Origin: Crocinitomicaceae bacterium
GTDB taxonomy: Bacteria > Bacteroidota > Bacteroidia > Flavobacteriales_D > Crocinitomicaceae
Direction of reading: 5' to 3'
Assembly: GCA_016709005.1 (NCBI GenBank)
Contig: JADJEU010000009.1
Span: forward strand, 1 to 64,000
DNA: 64,000 nt
The first letter of the stretch is position 1. The number at the start of each line of letters is the position of its first letter. Of the stretch, positions 7,933 through 14,792 are shown piece by piece. Made by a program: the position numbers and the translations under genes. A model generated the notes under the pieces. It saw only the letters and a program-made list of their open reading frames with translations. It was not told the origin of the DNA and did not search any database.

Positions 7933-9366
7933 ATGAAAATTTTGCTCACCGGCGTTACCGGATACATTGCACAGCGATTATTACCGGTTTTGCTGGATCA
8001 GGGCCATGAAGTGGTTTGTTGCGTCCGAAACATAGAACGATTCAACAAGAAAAATTATCTCACTTCAAATCTTACCTTGATCGAAGTCGATTTTCTCAAA
8101 AAAGAAAGTCTGCAAAAAATTCCAGACGATATTGATGTTGCCTATTACCTGATTCATTCCATGTCAACCCAAATTGGCGATTTTGAAAACATGGAAGAAC
8201 AGTGCGCAACAAATTTCAAAAACCGCATTGAACAAACACAAACGAAACAAGTAATTTACTTAAGTGGAATTACAAATACAGAAGATTTATCCAAACATTT
8301 ATCTTCCAGAAAAAATGTAGAAACTATACTATCAGGTTCTAAATTTGCACTCACTACTTTGAAAGCAGGAATCATTGTTGGCTCTGGCAGTGCGTCTTTT
8401 GAAATCATTCGTGATTTGGTTGAAAAATTACCATTTATGATTACGCCGCGCTGGCTGAAAACAAAATGTCAACCTATTGCCATTCGAAATGTGATTGAAT
8501 TTTTGGTTGGTGTCACCGGAAATAAAGAAACGTACAATAACAGCTATGATATTGGCGGTCCTGATATTCTAAGTTATAAAGAAATGTTATTGCGATTTGC
8601 AAAGATCAGAGGCTTGAAAAGACGTATTTTGATTGTGCCGGTGATGACTCCTAAAATCTCTTCATACTGGCTTTATTTTGTGACGGCAACCTCCTACCCG
8701 CTTGCAAAAAACCTCGTGCACAGCATGAAAATTGAAGTCATTTGCAAGCCAAATAATCTGGCAACTTTGCTTGGGATTAAATTGCTTGATTATGATACCG
8801 CCATCAAACTTGCTTTTGATAAGATAGAACAAAATCAAGTGCTCTCAAGTTGGAAAGATGCGCAGACAAGTGATCTTTTCAGTACCGGATTTTCAAAATT
8901 TATTGAAGTTCCGGTAAACGGTTGCTTTAAAGATGTTCGTACACGAACAGTTTCAGATCCTGAATTTACACTTGAAAAAATTTGGTCGATTGGTGGAAAA
9001 ACCGGCTGGTATTATGGCAACTGGCTTTGGGAAATCAGAGGATTTTTAGATCAGCTGATTGGTGGCGTTGGTATGCGCCGCGGCAGAAAAAGCGCAACTG
9101 AATTAGTCACTGGAGATGCCCTTGATTTTTGGCGTGTAATTTTAGCAGATAAAGAAGATAAGCGTTTATTGTTATTTGCTGAAATGAAGCTTCCCGGTGA
9201 AGCATGGCTCGAATTTAAAATTGATGAAAAGAATATTCTCACTCAAACAGCAACTTTTAGACCTTTAGGTTTATTAGGGAGATTGTATTGGTATTCGGTT
9301 CTGCCCTTTCATGGTTTTATTTTCAGAGGCATGATAAAAAGATTAGCACGCGCTAGAAAAGTCTGA
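7933..9366 (+). CDS. NAD(P)-binding SDR with C-terminal DUF2867 domain
   Basis: A 477-residue two-domain protein. Residues 1-300 form an atypical SDR/NAD(P)H-binding fold starting MKILLTGVTGYIAQRLLP, with the TGxxGxxA-type nucleotide loop at 7-13. Residues about 315-475 match DUF2867 (TLEKIWSIGGKTGWYYGNWL ... LPGEAWLEFKID), a lipocalin/START-like domain of unknown role. The domain pairing is well known in Bacteroidota and cyanobacteria. With the preceding SDR and Lacal_2735 genes it forms a co-directional trio that in relatives often accompanies cryptochrome/photolyase genes; none is in this window. Likely cytoplasmic. Confidence 0.88.
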   Translation: MKILLTGVTGYIAQRLLPVLLDQGHEVVCCVRNIERFNKKNYLTSNLTLIEVDFLKKESLQKIPDDIDVAYYLIHSMSTQIGDFENMEEQCATNFKNRIEQTQTKQVIYLSGITNTEDLSKHLSSRKNVETILSGSKFALTTLKAGIIVGSGSASFEIIRDLVEKLPFMITPRWLKTKCQPIAIRNVIEFLVGVTGNKETYNNSYDIGGPDILSYKEMLLRFAKIRGLKRRILIVPVMTPKISSYWLYFVTATSYPLAKNLVHSMKIEVICKPNNLATLLGIKLLDYDTAIKLAFDKIEQNQVLSSWKDAQTSDLFSTGFSKFIEVPVNGCFKDVRTRTVSDPEFTLEKIWSIGGKTGWYYGNWLWEIRGFLDQLIGGVGMRRGRKSATELVTGDALDFWRVILADKEDKRLLLFAEMKLPGEAWLEFKIDEKNILTQTATFRPLGLLGRLYWYSVLPFHGFIFRGMIKRLARARKV

Positions 9367-9381
9367 GAGATTATGTAAAAA

Positions 9382-9408
9382 TTGCTTTCAGAAAGTTTTA
9401 TATCTTTA
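9382..9408 (+). promoter_or_regulatory. Bacteroidota-type promoter for the lipoprotein gene
   Basis: TTG at 9382-9384 (-33 element) and TATCTTTA at 9401-9408 (-7 element, consensus TAnnTTTG) have the expected spacing of about 17 bases. They lie 77 bases upstream of the ATG at 9486. Confidence 0.5.
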
Positions 9409-9485
9409 AAATAGATTTTGCAGAAAGTAATTGACGACCGTTTCTGTTTTTCACGTTCGCAAATTCTAATCTAATTCAAAAAGCG

Positions 9486-9992
9486 ATGTCAAAAAAATCA
9501 CTACTTCTCAATTCAATTCTTGCTGCCACCTTTCTGGTATGCTCGTGTGGAAATGTTCAACCAGAACAACAAAATTCCACTGTGACCAATGAAGTGCAAA
9601 ACGAAACACCAACGACAGAAAGTAAATCAGAATCAGCATTAAGTTTTCTGAATGCTTATGTTGACAATTGTAATCTGATGTCAGAGTCTATTGGTGTAAT
9701 TGATTGGGTGAATGCAAGTGATTTGGTGACATCAGATTTTAAATCAGAATTGCAAAAATTAATGGATGAAGCCTATGCAGCAGACCCGGAACTGGGTCTT
9801 GGTGCTGATCCTATTTTTAATGCACAAGACTGGCCTGAAGAAGGATTTGAACTGGATACGATTGATGAAGAATCCAATCTCATAATCCTAAAAGGAATCA
9901 ATTGGCCAGATTTCAAAGTGACCGTGAAAGTGATTGAGGAAAATGGAAGTTGGTTAGCAGATGGATGTGGAATGGTGAACATGGAAGATTAG
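9486..9992 (+). CDS. Lipoprotein, possibly DUF3828-like, 168 residues
   Basis: An SPII leader ends at the lipobox LVCSC (residues 17-21), followed by a Gln/Thr/Glu-rich linker (about 25-50). Then comes a compact domain: SALSFLNAYVDNCN, DLVTSDFKSELQKLMDEA, DPIFNAQDWP, and ITVKVIEENGSWLADGCG at the end. The arrangement resembles DUF3828/NTF2-like lipoproteins, in which a developing helix is followed by a twisted sheet; this assignment is tentative. Two Cys in the domain (in DNCN and DGCG) could pair. It is transcribed alone; the toxin-antitoxin locus follows. Confidence 0.7.
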   Translation: MSKKSLLLNSILAATFLVCSCGNVQPEQQNSTVTNEVQNETPTTESKSESALSFLNAYVDNCNLMSESIGVIDWVNASDLVTSDFKSELQKLMDEAYAADPELGLGADPIFNAQDWPEEGFELDTIDEESNLIILKGINWPDFKVTVKVIEENGSWLADGCGMVNMED

Positions 9993-10078
9993 AAAAAATA
10001 CTCTTGAATAAACTTTTGGAATCACGAATTAAGTCTGCATTGTATATTCGTTTGAATTTTTTAATTTTTTTTTTTCTA

Positions 10079-10116
10079 AAGAACAGTTCTTATTTAGAGA
10101 ACTTTTAGTATCTTCG
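10079..10116 (+). promoter_or_regulatory. higBA promoter with palindromic operator
   Basis: A near-perfect palindrome AAGAAC-A-GTTCTT lies at 10079-10091, with a further AGAAC half-site at 10098-10102. A -7-like box TATCTTCG at 10109-10116 ends just before the toxin ATG at 10121. The arrangement fits an operator bound by a HigA-type antitoxin for autorepression. Confidence 0.6.
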
Positions 10117-10120
10117 TAAA

Positions 10121-10417
10121 ATGAAACGCATTGTTGCCAGAAGTACTTTAAAAGAATTTTGGGAAAAACATGAGGACTCCGAAGACTATCTAAAAACTTG
10201 GTACCAGACAGCCAGAACGGCTAATTGGAAATCTCCCAAAGACATCAAAAAGTCTTATGCAAGCGCTAGTTTTTTAAACGACAATCGAGTTGTATTTAAC
10301 ATTAAAGGAAATCACTATAGACTAATTGTAAAGTTCAATTACGAAAGACAATGGGCATTTATTCGCTTTATCGGAACGCATGCTTCTTATGACCGAATTG
10401 ACGCTGAAACCATTTAA
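10121..10417 (+). CDS. higB: HigB-family toxin of a type II toxin-antitoxin system
   Basis: A 98-residue basic protein of the HigB_toxin family (RelE superfamily). HigB toxins are ribosome-dependent mRNA interferases that cut mRNA during translation. Family marks are KEFWEKHEDSE near the start, TARTANWKSPKDIKKSY (residues about 37-53), NRVVFNIKGNHYRLIVKFNY (about 59-78) and the C-terminal FIRFIGTHASYDRIDAETI with its conserved GTHxxYD. Length and motifs are complete, so the toxin should be active. It precedes the antitoxin gene by 10 bases, in the toxin-first order of higBA loci. Confidence 0.93.
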   Translation: MKRIVARSTLKEFWEKHEDSEDYLKTWYQTARTANWKSPKDIKKSYASASFLNDNRVVFNIKGNHYRLIVKFNYERQWAFIRFIGTHASYDRIDAETI

Positions 10418-10427
10418 AAAAACTATT

Positions 10428-10652
10428 ATGAATATCAAACCAATAAAAACAAAAAAGGATTACCAAAATGCACTCAACAGACTTGAGGTCATTTTTGATG
10501 CTCCGGCGAACTCTAAATTAGGCGATGAAGCTGAAATCTCAGAAATTTTAAACCGGAAAAAGAAACTCACCGTTGAGATGATTCGCACACTCGAAAAACA
10601 TTTACAATTGTCAGCTTCAATTTTGGTTGGTAATTATAAATTGCAAGAATAA
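10428..10652 (+). CDS. higA: HigA-like antitoxin with an internal in-frame deletion
   Basis: A 74-residue protein starting MNIKPIKTKKDYQNALNRLE, the usual N-terminus of the HigA antitoxins paired with this HigB family. After GDEAE the sequence passes straight to ISEILNRKKKLTVEMIRTL. Family members are normally about 115-120 residues; the missing ~45 residues comprise the middle segment and the first helices of the XRE-type DNA-binding domain, leaving only the last helices. The frame is kept. The product may no longer bind the operator and perhaps binds HigB poorly, unless the deletion is an assembly error. An upstream in-frame ATG at 10380 overlaps higB, but 10428 matches the family start. 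Confidence 0.85.
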   Translation: MNIKPIKTKKDYQNALNRLEVIFDAPANSKLGDEAEISEILNRKKKLTVEMIRTLEKHLQLSASILVGNYKLQE

Positions 10653-10702
10653 GTCTGCAATTATGAATTAGGTTCCTGTTTTGAAACCCCATTCTTAATA
10701 TC

Positions 10703-11269
10703 ATGGAACGTCACTCCTACTTAAATCAATTTCACCCCATCAGCAAAGCCGATTACGATTTACTTGCATCAAAACTAAAATCCAAAAACTTCAAAAAAGG
10801 TGAATTCATAACTGTTCCCGGGCAGGTACAGAAGGAACTATATTTTGTAAAAAGCGGCGTACAGATGTCTTACTTTGACGCCAATGAAAAGACACACGTC
10901 ATAGCTTTTACCTACGCTCCAAACTTGTGCGCAATTCCTGAATCCTTTTCATTACAAACACCTTCAAACTTTTTTCTGACCTGTTTATCGGATAGTGAAA
11001 TGGATTGCATTACGTTTGATGATCTTCAAAAATTATTTGATGAGTCGCAGCAACTGGAAAGGCTTTTCAGAAGAATGACTGAATTTATTTTGGCAGGAAT
11101 GATTAACAGACATACTGAGCTGCATTCACTCACCATAGAGGAGCGTTACAAAACATTTTGCAAAAGAAGTTCGCATTTGCTTCAGCTTGTCCCGCACAAA
11201 TACATTGCTTCGTATTTAGGCATTGATCCAACCAATTTCAGTAAACTCTTTAACAGCGTGAAATTCTGA
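10703..11269 (+). CDS. Crp/Fnr-family transcriptional regulator
   Basis: A 188-residue regulator. Residues about 20-110 form the cyclic-nucleotide-binding-like beta-roll (KSKNFKKGEFITVPGQVQKE, LYFVKSGVQMSYF), followed by a long dimer helix and a short C-terminal helix-turn-helix (IASYLGIDPTNFSKLFNSVKF). This small Crp/Fnr class is common in Bacteroidota; the effector is unknown and the Arg/Glu residues that hold cAMP are not evident. No Fe-S cysteine cluster is visible, so it is not a classic Fnr. A perfect FNR-box-shaped palindrome overlaps its stop codon, ahead of the hydrolase gene, which is probably its target. Confidence 0.88.
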   Translation: MERHSYLNQFHPISKADYDLLASKLKSKNFKKGEFITVPGQVQKELYFVKSGVQMSYFDANEKTHVIAFTYAPNLCAIPESFSLQTPSNFFLTCLSDSEMDCITFDDLQKLFDESQQLERLFRRMTEFILAGMINRHTELHSLTIEERYKTFCKRSSHLLQLVPHKYIASYLGIDPTNFSKLFNSVKF

Positions 11270-11288
11270 TCTTGGTCTAAACCAAGAT
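11269..11288. promoter_or_regulatory. FNR-box-shaped palindrome, probable Crp/Fnr operator
   Basis: ATCTTGGT-CTAA-ACCAAGAT is a perfect 8-bp inverted repeat with a 4-base spacer. The core TTGGTnnnnACCAA has the same geometry as an FNR box (TTGATnnnnATCAA). It lies between the Crp/Fnr gene and the hydrolase gene, 43 bases before the latter's ATG. It could also be a weak hairpin, but no T-run follows. Confidence 0.6.
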
Positions 11289-11330
11289 TTAGATTATAAG
11301 GTCTTATCAATTTTGCTTCAAAAAATTGGT

Positions 11331-12197
11331 ATGACAAAAAACTGGCTTGACACAAAAGAATATCCGTTTCAATCAAATTACTTTGAAATTAACGGACAAA
11401 AACTTCATTACATCGATGAAGGAAAAGGGGAAACAATTTTATTTATACACGGAACGCCTTCCTGGAGTTTTGATTTCAGAAACAGCATCAAAGCATTGCA
11501 AGATCAGTATCGATGCATAGCCATTGACCACATTGGATTTGGGCTTTCAGACAAACCTGAAGTCTATGATTACTCCACGCAAAATCACAGCGCAACCCTT
11601 GAAAAATTTACACTGGATAAAAAACTCGAAAATATAACGCTGGTTGTGCATGACTTTGGAGGACCAATCGGATTAAATTTTGCGATGCGGTATCCTGACA
11701 AAATAAAAAAGCTTGTCATTCTCAACTCATGGTTGTGGAGCAGCCAAACTGATCCTGACTTCATCAAATTGAGCAAAATTTTAAAAAGTCCTTTGCTTCC
11801 ATTTTTATACCGATACTTAAATTTTTCACCCAAATTTATTCTCCCAAAATCATTTGGCGATCATAAACTTTCACGGCACTTATTAAAACAATACACCAAA
11901 CCATTTGCAAACAAAACACAGCGCAACGGTGCCTTGGCATTTGCAAAATCACTGCTCAACGATCAAAATTGGTTTGAAGAACTCTGGAATAAACGAAAAA
12001 CTATTTCAGCAAAGCCAACCCTCTTTATCTGGGGAATGAAAGATCCGGTCATCAAATCTAAATACCTTGAAAAATTTGAATCTGGTTTTACAAATTCAAA
12101 AACAATCCGCTTAGAAACCTGCGGCCATTTTCCGCAAGAAGAACAAGCAGAAGAAACGATAATTGCATTGCAGATTTTTTTCAAAGAAAAAGAATGA
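11331..12197 (+). CDS. Alpha/beta hydrolase, haloalkane-dehalogenase-like
   Basis: A 288-residue alpha/beta-fold enzyme. The oxyanion motif HGTPSWSFDFR follows LLFIHG-like sequence at residues about 38-48, and the nucleophile elbow is VVHDFGGPIGL with Asp (not Ser) as nucleophile, as in haloalkane dehalogenases, which hydrolyse C-halogen bonds. A late Asp (WGMKDPVI) and the catalytic His (ETCGHFPQEE) are present. The residue after the nucleophile is Phe where dehalogenases usually have Trp, so the halide site may differ. I chose the ATG at 11331 over a TTG at 11313. The Crp/Fnr gene and its palindrome lie directly upstream. Confidence 0.85.
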   Translation: MTKNWLDTKEYPFQSNYFEINGQKLHYIDEGKGETILFIHGTPSWSFDFRNSIKALQDQYRCIAIDHIGFGLSDKPEVYDYSTQNHSATLEKFTLDKKLENITLVVHDFGGPIGLNFAMRYPDKIKKLVILNSWLWSSQTDPDFIKLSKILKSPLLPFLYRYLNFSPKFILPKSFGDHKLSRHLLKQYTKPFANKTQRNGALAFAKSLLNDQNWFEELWNKRKTISAKPTLFIWGMKDPVIKSKYLEKFESGFTNSKTIRLETCGHFPQEEQAEETIIALQIFFKEKE

Positions 12198-12385
12198 AAA
12201 ATTTATTGAAAGCTAGTAATACGATTTTTTGCGAGATCGTATTTAAATCCTATTCGACATTCGCTGTGAATTTCACATACCTCGATCCGGTCACGTCTCC
12301 AAATTAAATCTTGACTCTATAAGACAGAATACATATATTTGATTGAGTTGAAACTAAATCAACCAAAAAATCAAAACAAAAACCT

Positions 12386-12799
12386 ATGCATCCAATCTTA
12401 CGAAACATCCTTGCAGTCATTGCCGGCGTAGTTGTTGGTTCAATTGTGAACGGCGCAATCATTTCCATTGGCCCGTCTATTATTCCATTGCCAGAAGGAG
12501 TTGATGTGAGTACCATGGAAGGGATCAAAGCGGCCATGCCTCTTTATGAACCCAGACATTTTCTGATGCCATTTCTGGCCCATGCACTGGGAACACTCGT
12601 TGGCGCATTTATAACTGCGCTGCTGGTTGCCAATAATAAAATGCCCTTTGCAATGGGAATCGGTGTACTCTTTTTAGCTGGCGGAGTTGCTATGGTATCG
12701 ATGCTTCCTTCACCAGCGTGGTTCAGCATTACAGATTTGGCGGGAGCATATATTCCAATGGCTTTTATCGGAGCAAAATTGGCAGGCAAAAAAAAGTAA
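12386..12799 (+). CDS. Small integral membrane protein of unknown function
   Basis: A 137-residue protein with four likely membrane helices: about 5-28 (ILAVIAGVVVGSIVNGAI), 58-82 (FLMPFLAHALGTLVGAFITALL), 88-108 (MPFAMGIGVLFLAGGVAMV) and 115-132. It ends in a short Lys tail. Similar uncharacterised four-helix proteins are frequent in Bacteroidota. I see no transport signature. A perfect TGTGAA-T-TTCACA palindrome lies about 110 bases upstream at 12265-12277. Confidence 0.75.
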   Translation: MHPILRNILAVIAGVVVGSIVNGAIISIGPSIIPLPEGVDVSTMEGIKAAMPLYEPRHFLMPFLAHALGTLVGAFITALLVANNKMPFAMGIGVLFLAGGVAMVSMLPSPAWFSITDLAGAYIPMAFIGAKLAGKKK

Positions 12800-12882
12800 A
12801 TCAAACAGCACTTCATGAAAAAATTTGACGACTGTAACTTTACAGCAATCAGATCGTCTTATTTTTAGTTAGAAGCTCTTGC

Positions 12883-13854
12883 ATGAAAGCCAGTATCGCA
12901 AAAAATTACGGACCGCCTGAAGTATTGACACTGGAAGAAGTTGAAAAACCATCTCCAAAAGCAAACGAAGTTCGCGTCAAAATTCATGCAACTACCGTTA
13001 ACCGAACCGACTGTGGGTTCAGGCGTCCCGACTACTTTATCGTTCGATTGATCAATGGCTTTTTTAAACCTCGCCGCAAAATTTTCGGAACTGAATTTGC
13101 GGGTGAAGTAGACGCGATTGGTGAGAAAGTGAGTCAATTTAAAATAGGTGATCCGGTCTTTGGTTTAAATCTCAACAAGTTTGGAACACACGCAGAATAT
13201 GTTTGCATTACTGAAAACAAGGCAATCGCATTGAAGCCAAACAACATTTCTTATACTGAAGCCGCTGCCGTTTGTGATGGATTGATGATGGCGATCACCT
13301 ACCTGCAAAAAATAAATTTTACAACTGAAACAAAAATTTTAATCAACGGTGCTTCCGGTTCAATTGGGTCTGCAGCCGTGCAACTGGCAAACTATTACGG
13401 CGCACATGTCACAGCGGTTTGCAATACACGCAGCGCAGACATTGTCAAATCAATAGGTGCGGATAAAATCATCAATTATGAATTGGAAGATTTTACGAAA
13501 AAAGGAAAAACCTACGATGTAATTTTGGATACGGTTGGAAAAAGTTCTTACTTCAAATGCAAAAAAATACTGAAGCCGGGTGGTATCTACTTTTCATCAG
13601 AACTCGGCTTTCTGGGGCAAAATATTTTTCTGCCACTCACTACTCCTCTCTTCAGCAGCCGCAAGGTGAAGTTTCCAATTCCTGCCTGCACACAAAAAGA
13701 TCTTGAATTTTTCAAAGCATTGCTTGAATCTGGCAATTACAACGCTGTGATAGATCGTAATTATTCATTTGATGAGATTGTTGAAGCTACGCGGTATGTA
13801 GAGATGGGTGAAAAAATTGGCAATGTCGTAATCCGAATTACAGATAAAGATTAA
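12883..13854 (+). CDS. NAD(P)-dependent MDR-family alcohol dehydrogenase / quinone-reductase-like
   Basis: A 323-residue medium-chain dehydrogenase/reductase. The N-terminal GroES-like domain (residues about 1-125) shows VKIHATTVNRTDCGFR and GTEFAGEVDAIGEKV. The nucleotide-binding domain has the glycine motif INGASGSIGSAAVQLA (about 152-167) and SIGADKIINYELEDF. The Zn-binding Cys/His set of classic alcohol dehydrogenases is not evident, so it is closer to quinone oxidoreductases or zeta-crystallins. Substrate unknown; cytoplasmic. It converges on tatC with only nine bases between the stops. Confidence 0.88.
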   Translation: MKASIAKNYGPPEVLTLEEVEKPSPKANEVRVKIHATTVNRTDCGFRRPDYFIVRLINGFFKPRRKIFGTEFAGEVDAIGEKVSQFKIGDPVFGLNLNKFGTHAEYVCITENKAIALKPNNISYTEAAAVCDGLMMAITYLQKINFTTETKILINGASGSIGSAAVQLANYYGAHVTAVCNTRSADIVKSIGADKIINYELEDFTKKGKTYDVILDTVGKSSYFKCKKILKPGGIYFSSELGFLGQNIFLPLTTPLFSSRKVKFPIPACTQKDLEFFKALLESGNYNAVIDRNYSFDEIVEATRYVEMGEKIGNVVIRITDKD

Positions 13855-13863
13855 TCAATCCGC

Positions 13864-14661
13864 CTATCTTACTAAAGAATCTTTTAAACGCTTTTTCTCA
13901 ACGCGTCTTGAAAGCAGAATTCCAAATTCGTACAAACCGTAAATAGGCACGGTTACGATGATTTGTGTGAAGATATCGGGTGGTGTAATTACAGCTGCTA
14001 AAATTAAAATGATCACAAGAGCGTGCTTGCGGTATTTTTTCAAGAAAGCAGGCGTAATGATTCCAAGCTTTGAAAAAATAAAAATCACAACCGGAAGTAA
14101 AAAAAGTAATCCTGTAAAAAAGACGGTAGATATAATGGTTCGCAGATATGAACTGATGGTAATGTTGTTTTCGATGCTTTCAGCCAATTGCCAGTTACCA
14201 AAAAACTGAACCGTCAGCGGTGCAATTACAAAATACCCAAAGGCGATTCCGATAAAAAACAAAATCGATACAAACCAAACGATACCGCGCACGGTTTGAA
14301 GTTCATTTTGTTTTAATCCCGGTTTTACAAATCCCCACAACTGGTGAAAGATAAAAGGAAATGAAACCACAATTCCGCCGACAATCGCCAACATTAAATT
14401 GATTCCGAATTGGCCTGTAAATTCGACACTTTGTAAGTCGATTGCAATTTCATTGGCACACATTCCAAAAGCCCAGCAGAGGAATTGGAACAAAGGAAAA
14501 TCTTCACGCGCCAAAGAAAGAAATACGGTGTTGATGATGGGCTCTGTAAAAATGAAAATCACAATTGCCATAATCAAAATTGCCGCAGATGATTTCACCA
14601 AACGCCATCTCAATTCTTCGAGATGATGCAGGAAAGGCATATTTTGTTTAGGATCGGCCAC
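13864..14661 (-). CDS. tatC: Sec-independent protein translocase TatC
   Basis: TatC is the inner-membrane receptor of the twin-arginine pathway that exports folded proteins. The conserved N-terminal signature FLHHLEELRWRL is followed by six membrane helices, including IIFIFTEPIIN-like TM1, MLAIVGGIVVSFPFIFHQLW and ALVIILILAAVITPPDIFTQ near the end. The conserved loop PGL (FVKPGLKQNE) is present. I chose the GTG at 14661 (VADPKQNMPFLHHLEE), which gives the family's usual N-terminus; an in-frame ATG at 14700 would add 13 residues of unlikely sequence. TatA/B are not in the window. Confidence 0.93.
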   Translation of the reverse strand: MADPKQNMPFLHHLEELRWRLVKSSAAILIMAIVIFIFTEPIINTVFLSLAREDFPLFQFLCWAFGMCANEIAIDLQSVEFTGQFGINLMLAIVGGIVVSFPFIFHQLWGFVKPGLKQNELQTVRGIVWFVSILFFIGIAFGYFVIAPLTVQFFGNWQLAESIENNITISSYLRTIISTVFFTGLLFLLPVVIFIFSKLGIITPAFLKKYRKHALVIILILAAVITPPDIFTQIIVTVPIYGLYEFGILLSRRVEKKRLKDSLVR

Positions 14662-14792
14662 GGGTGTGATTTTTGGCAAAATTAACCCAATTTTAGGCAA
14701 TCGGAAGAGTGAAAGAGATTTATTTCAGAAAAAAATCCAGCGAGGCATCATCCTGATCCCCGGGCAGAAGTGGCAAAAGGAATTAATGAATT

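Noticed and set aside
10380..10427. Upstream ATG for higA overlapping higB
   Set aside because: The family N-terminus MNIKPIKTKKDY begins at 10428, and the extra residues are the higB end read in another frame.
12218..12243. Hairpin AATACGAT ... ATCGTATT after the hydrolase gene
   Set aside because: The stem is short with a ten-base loop and no T-run, so I did not call a terminator.
12265..12277. Perfect TGTGAA-T-TTCACA palindrome
   Set aside because: The halves resemble CRP sites, but the spacing is three bases instead of six and no matching regulator or second copy is seen; too weak to call an operator.
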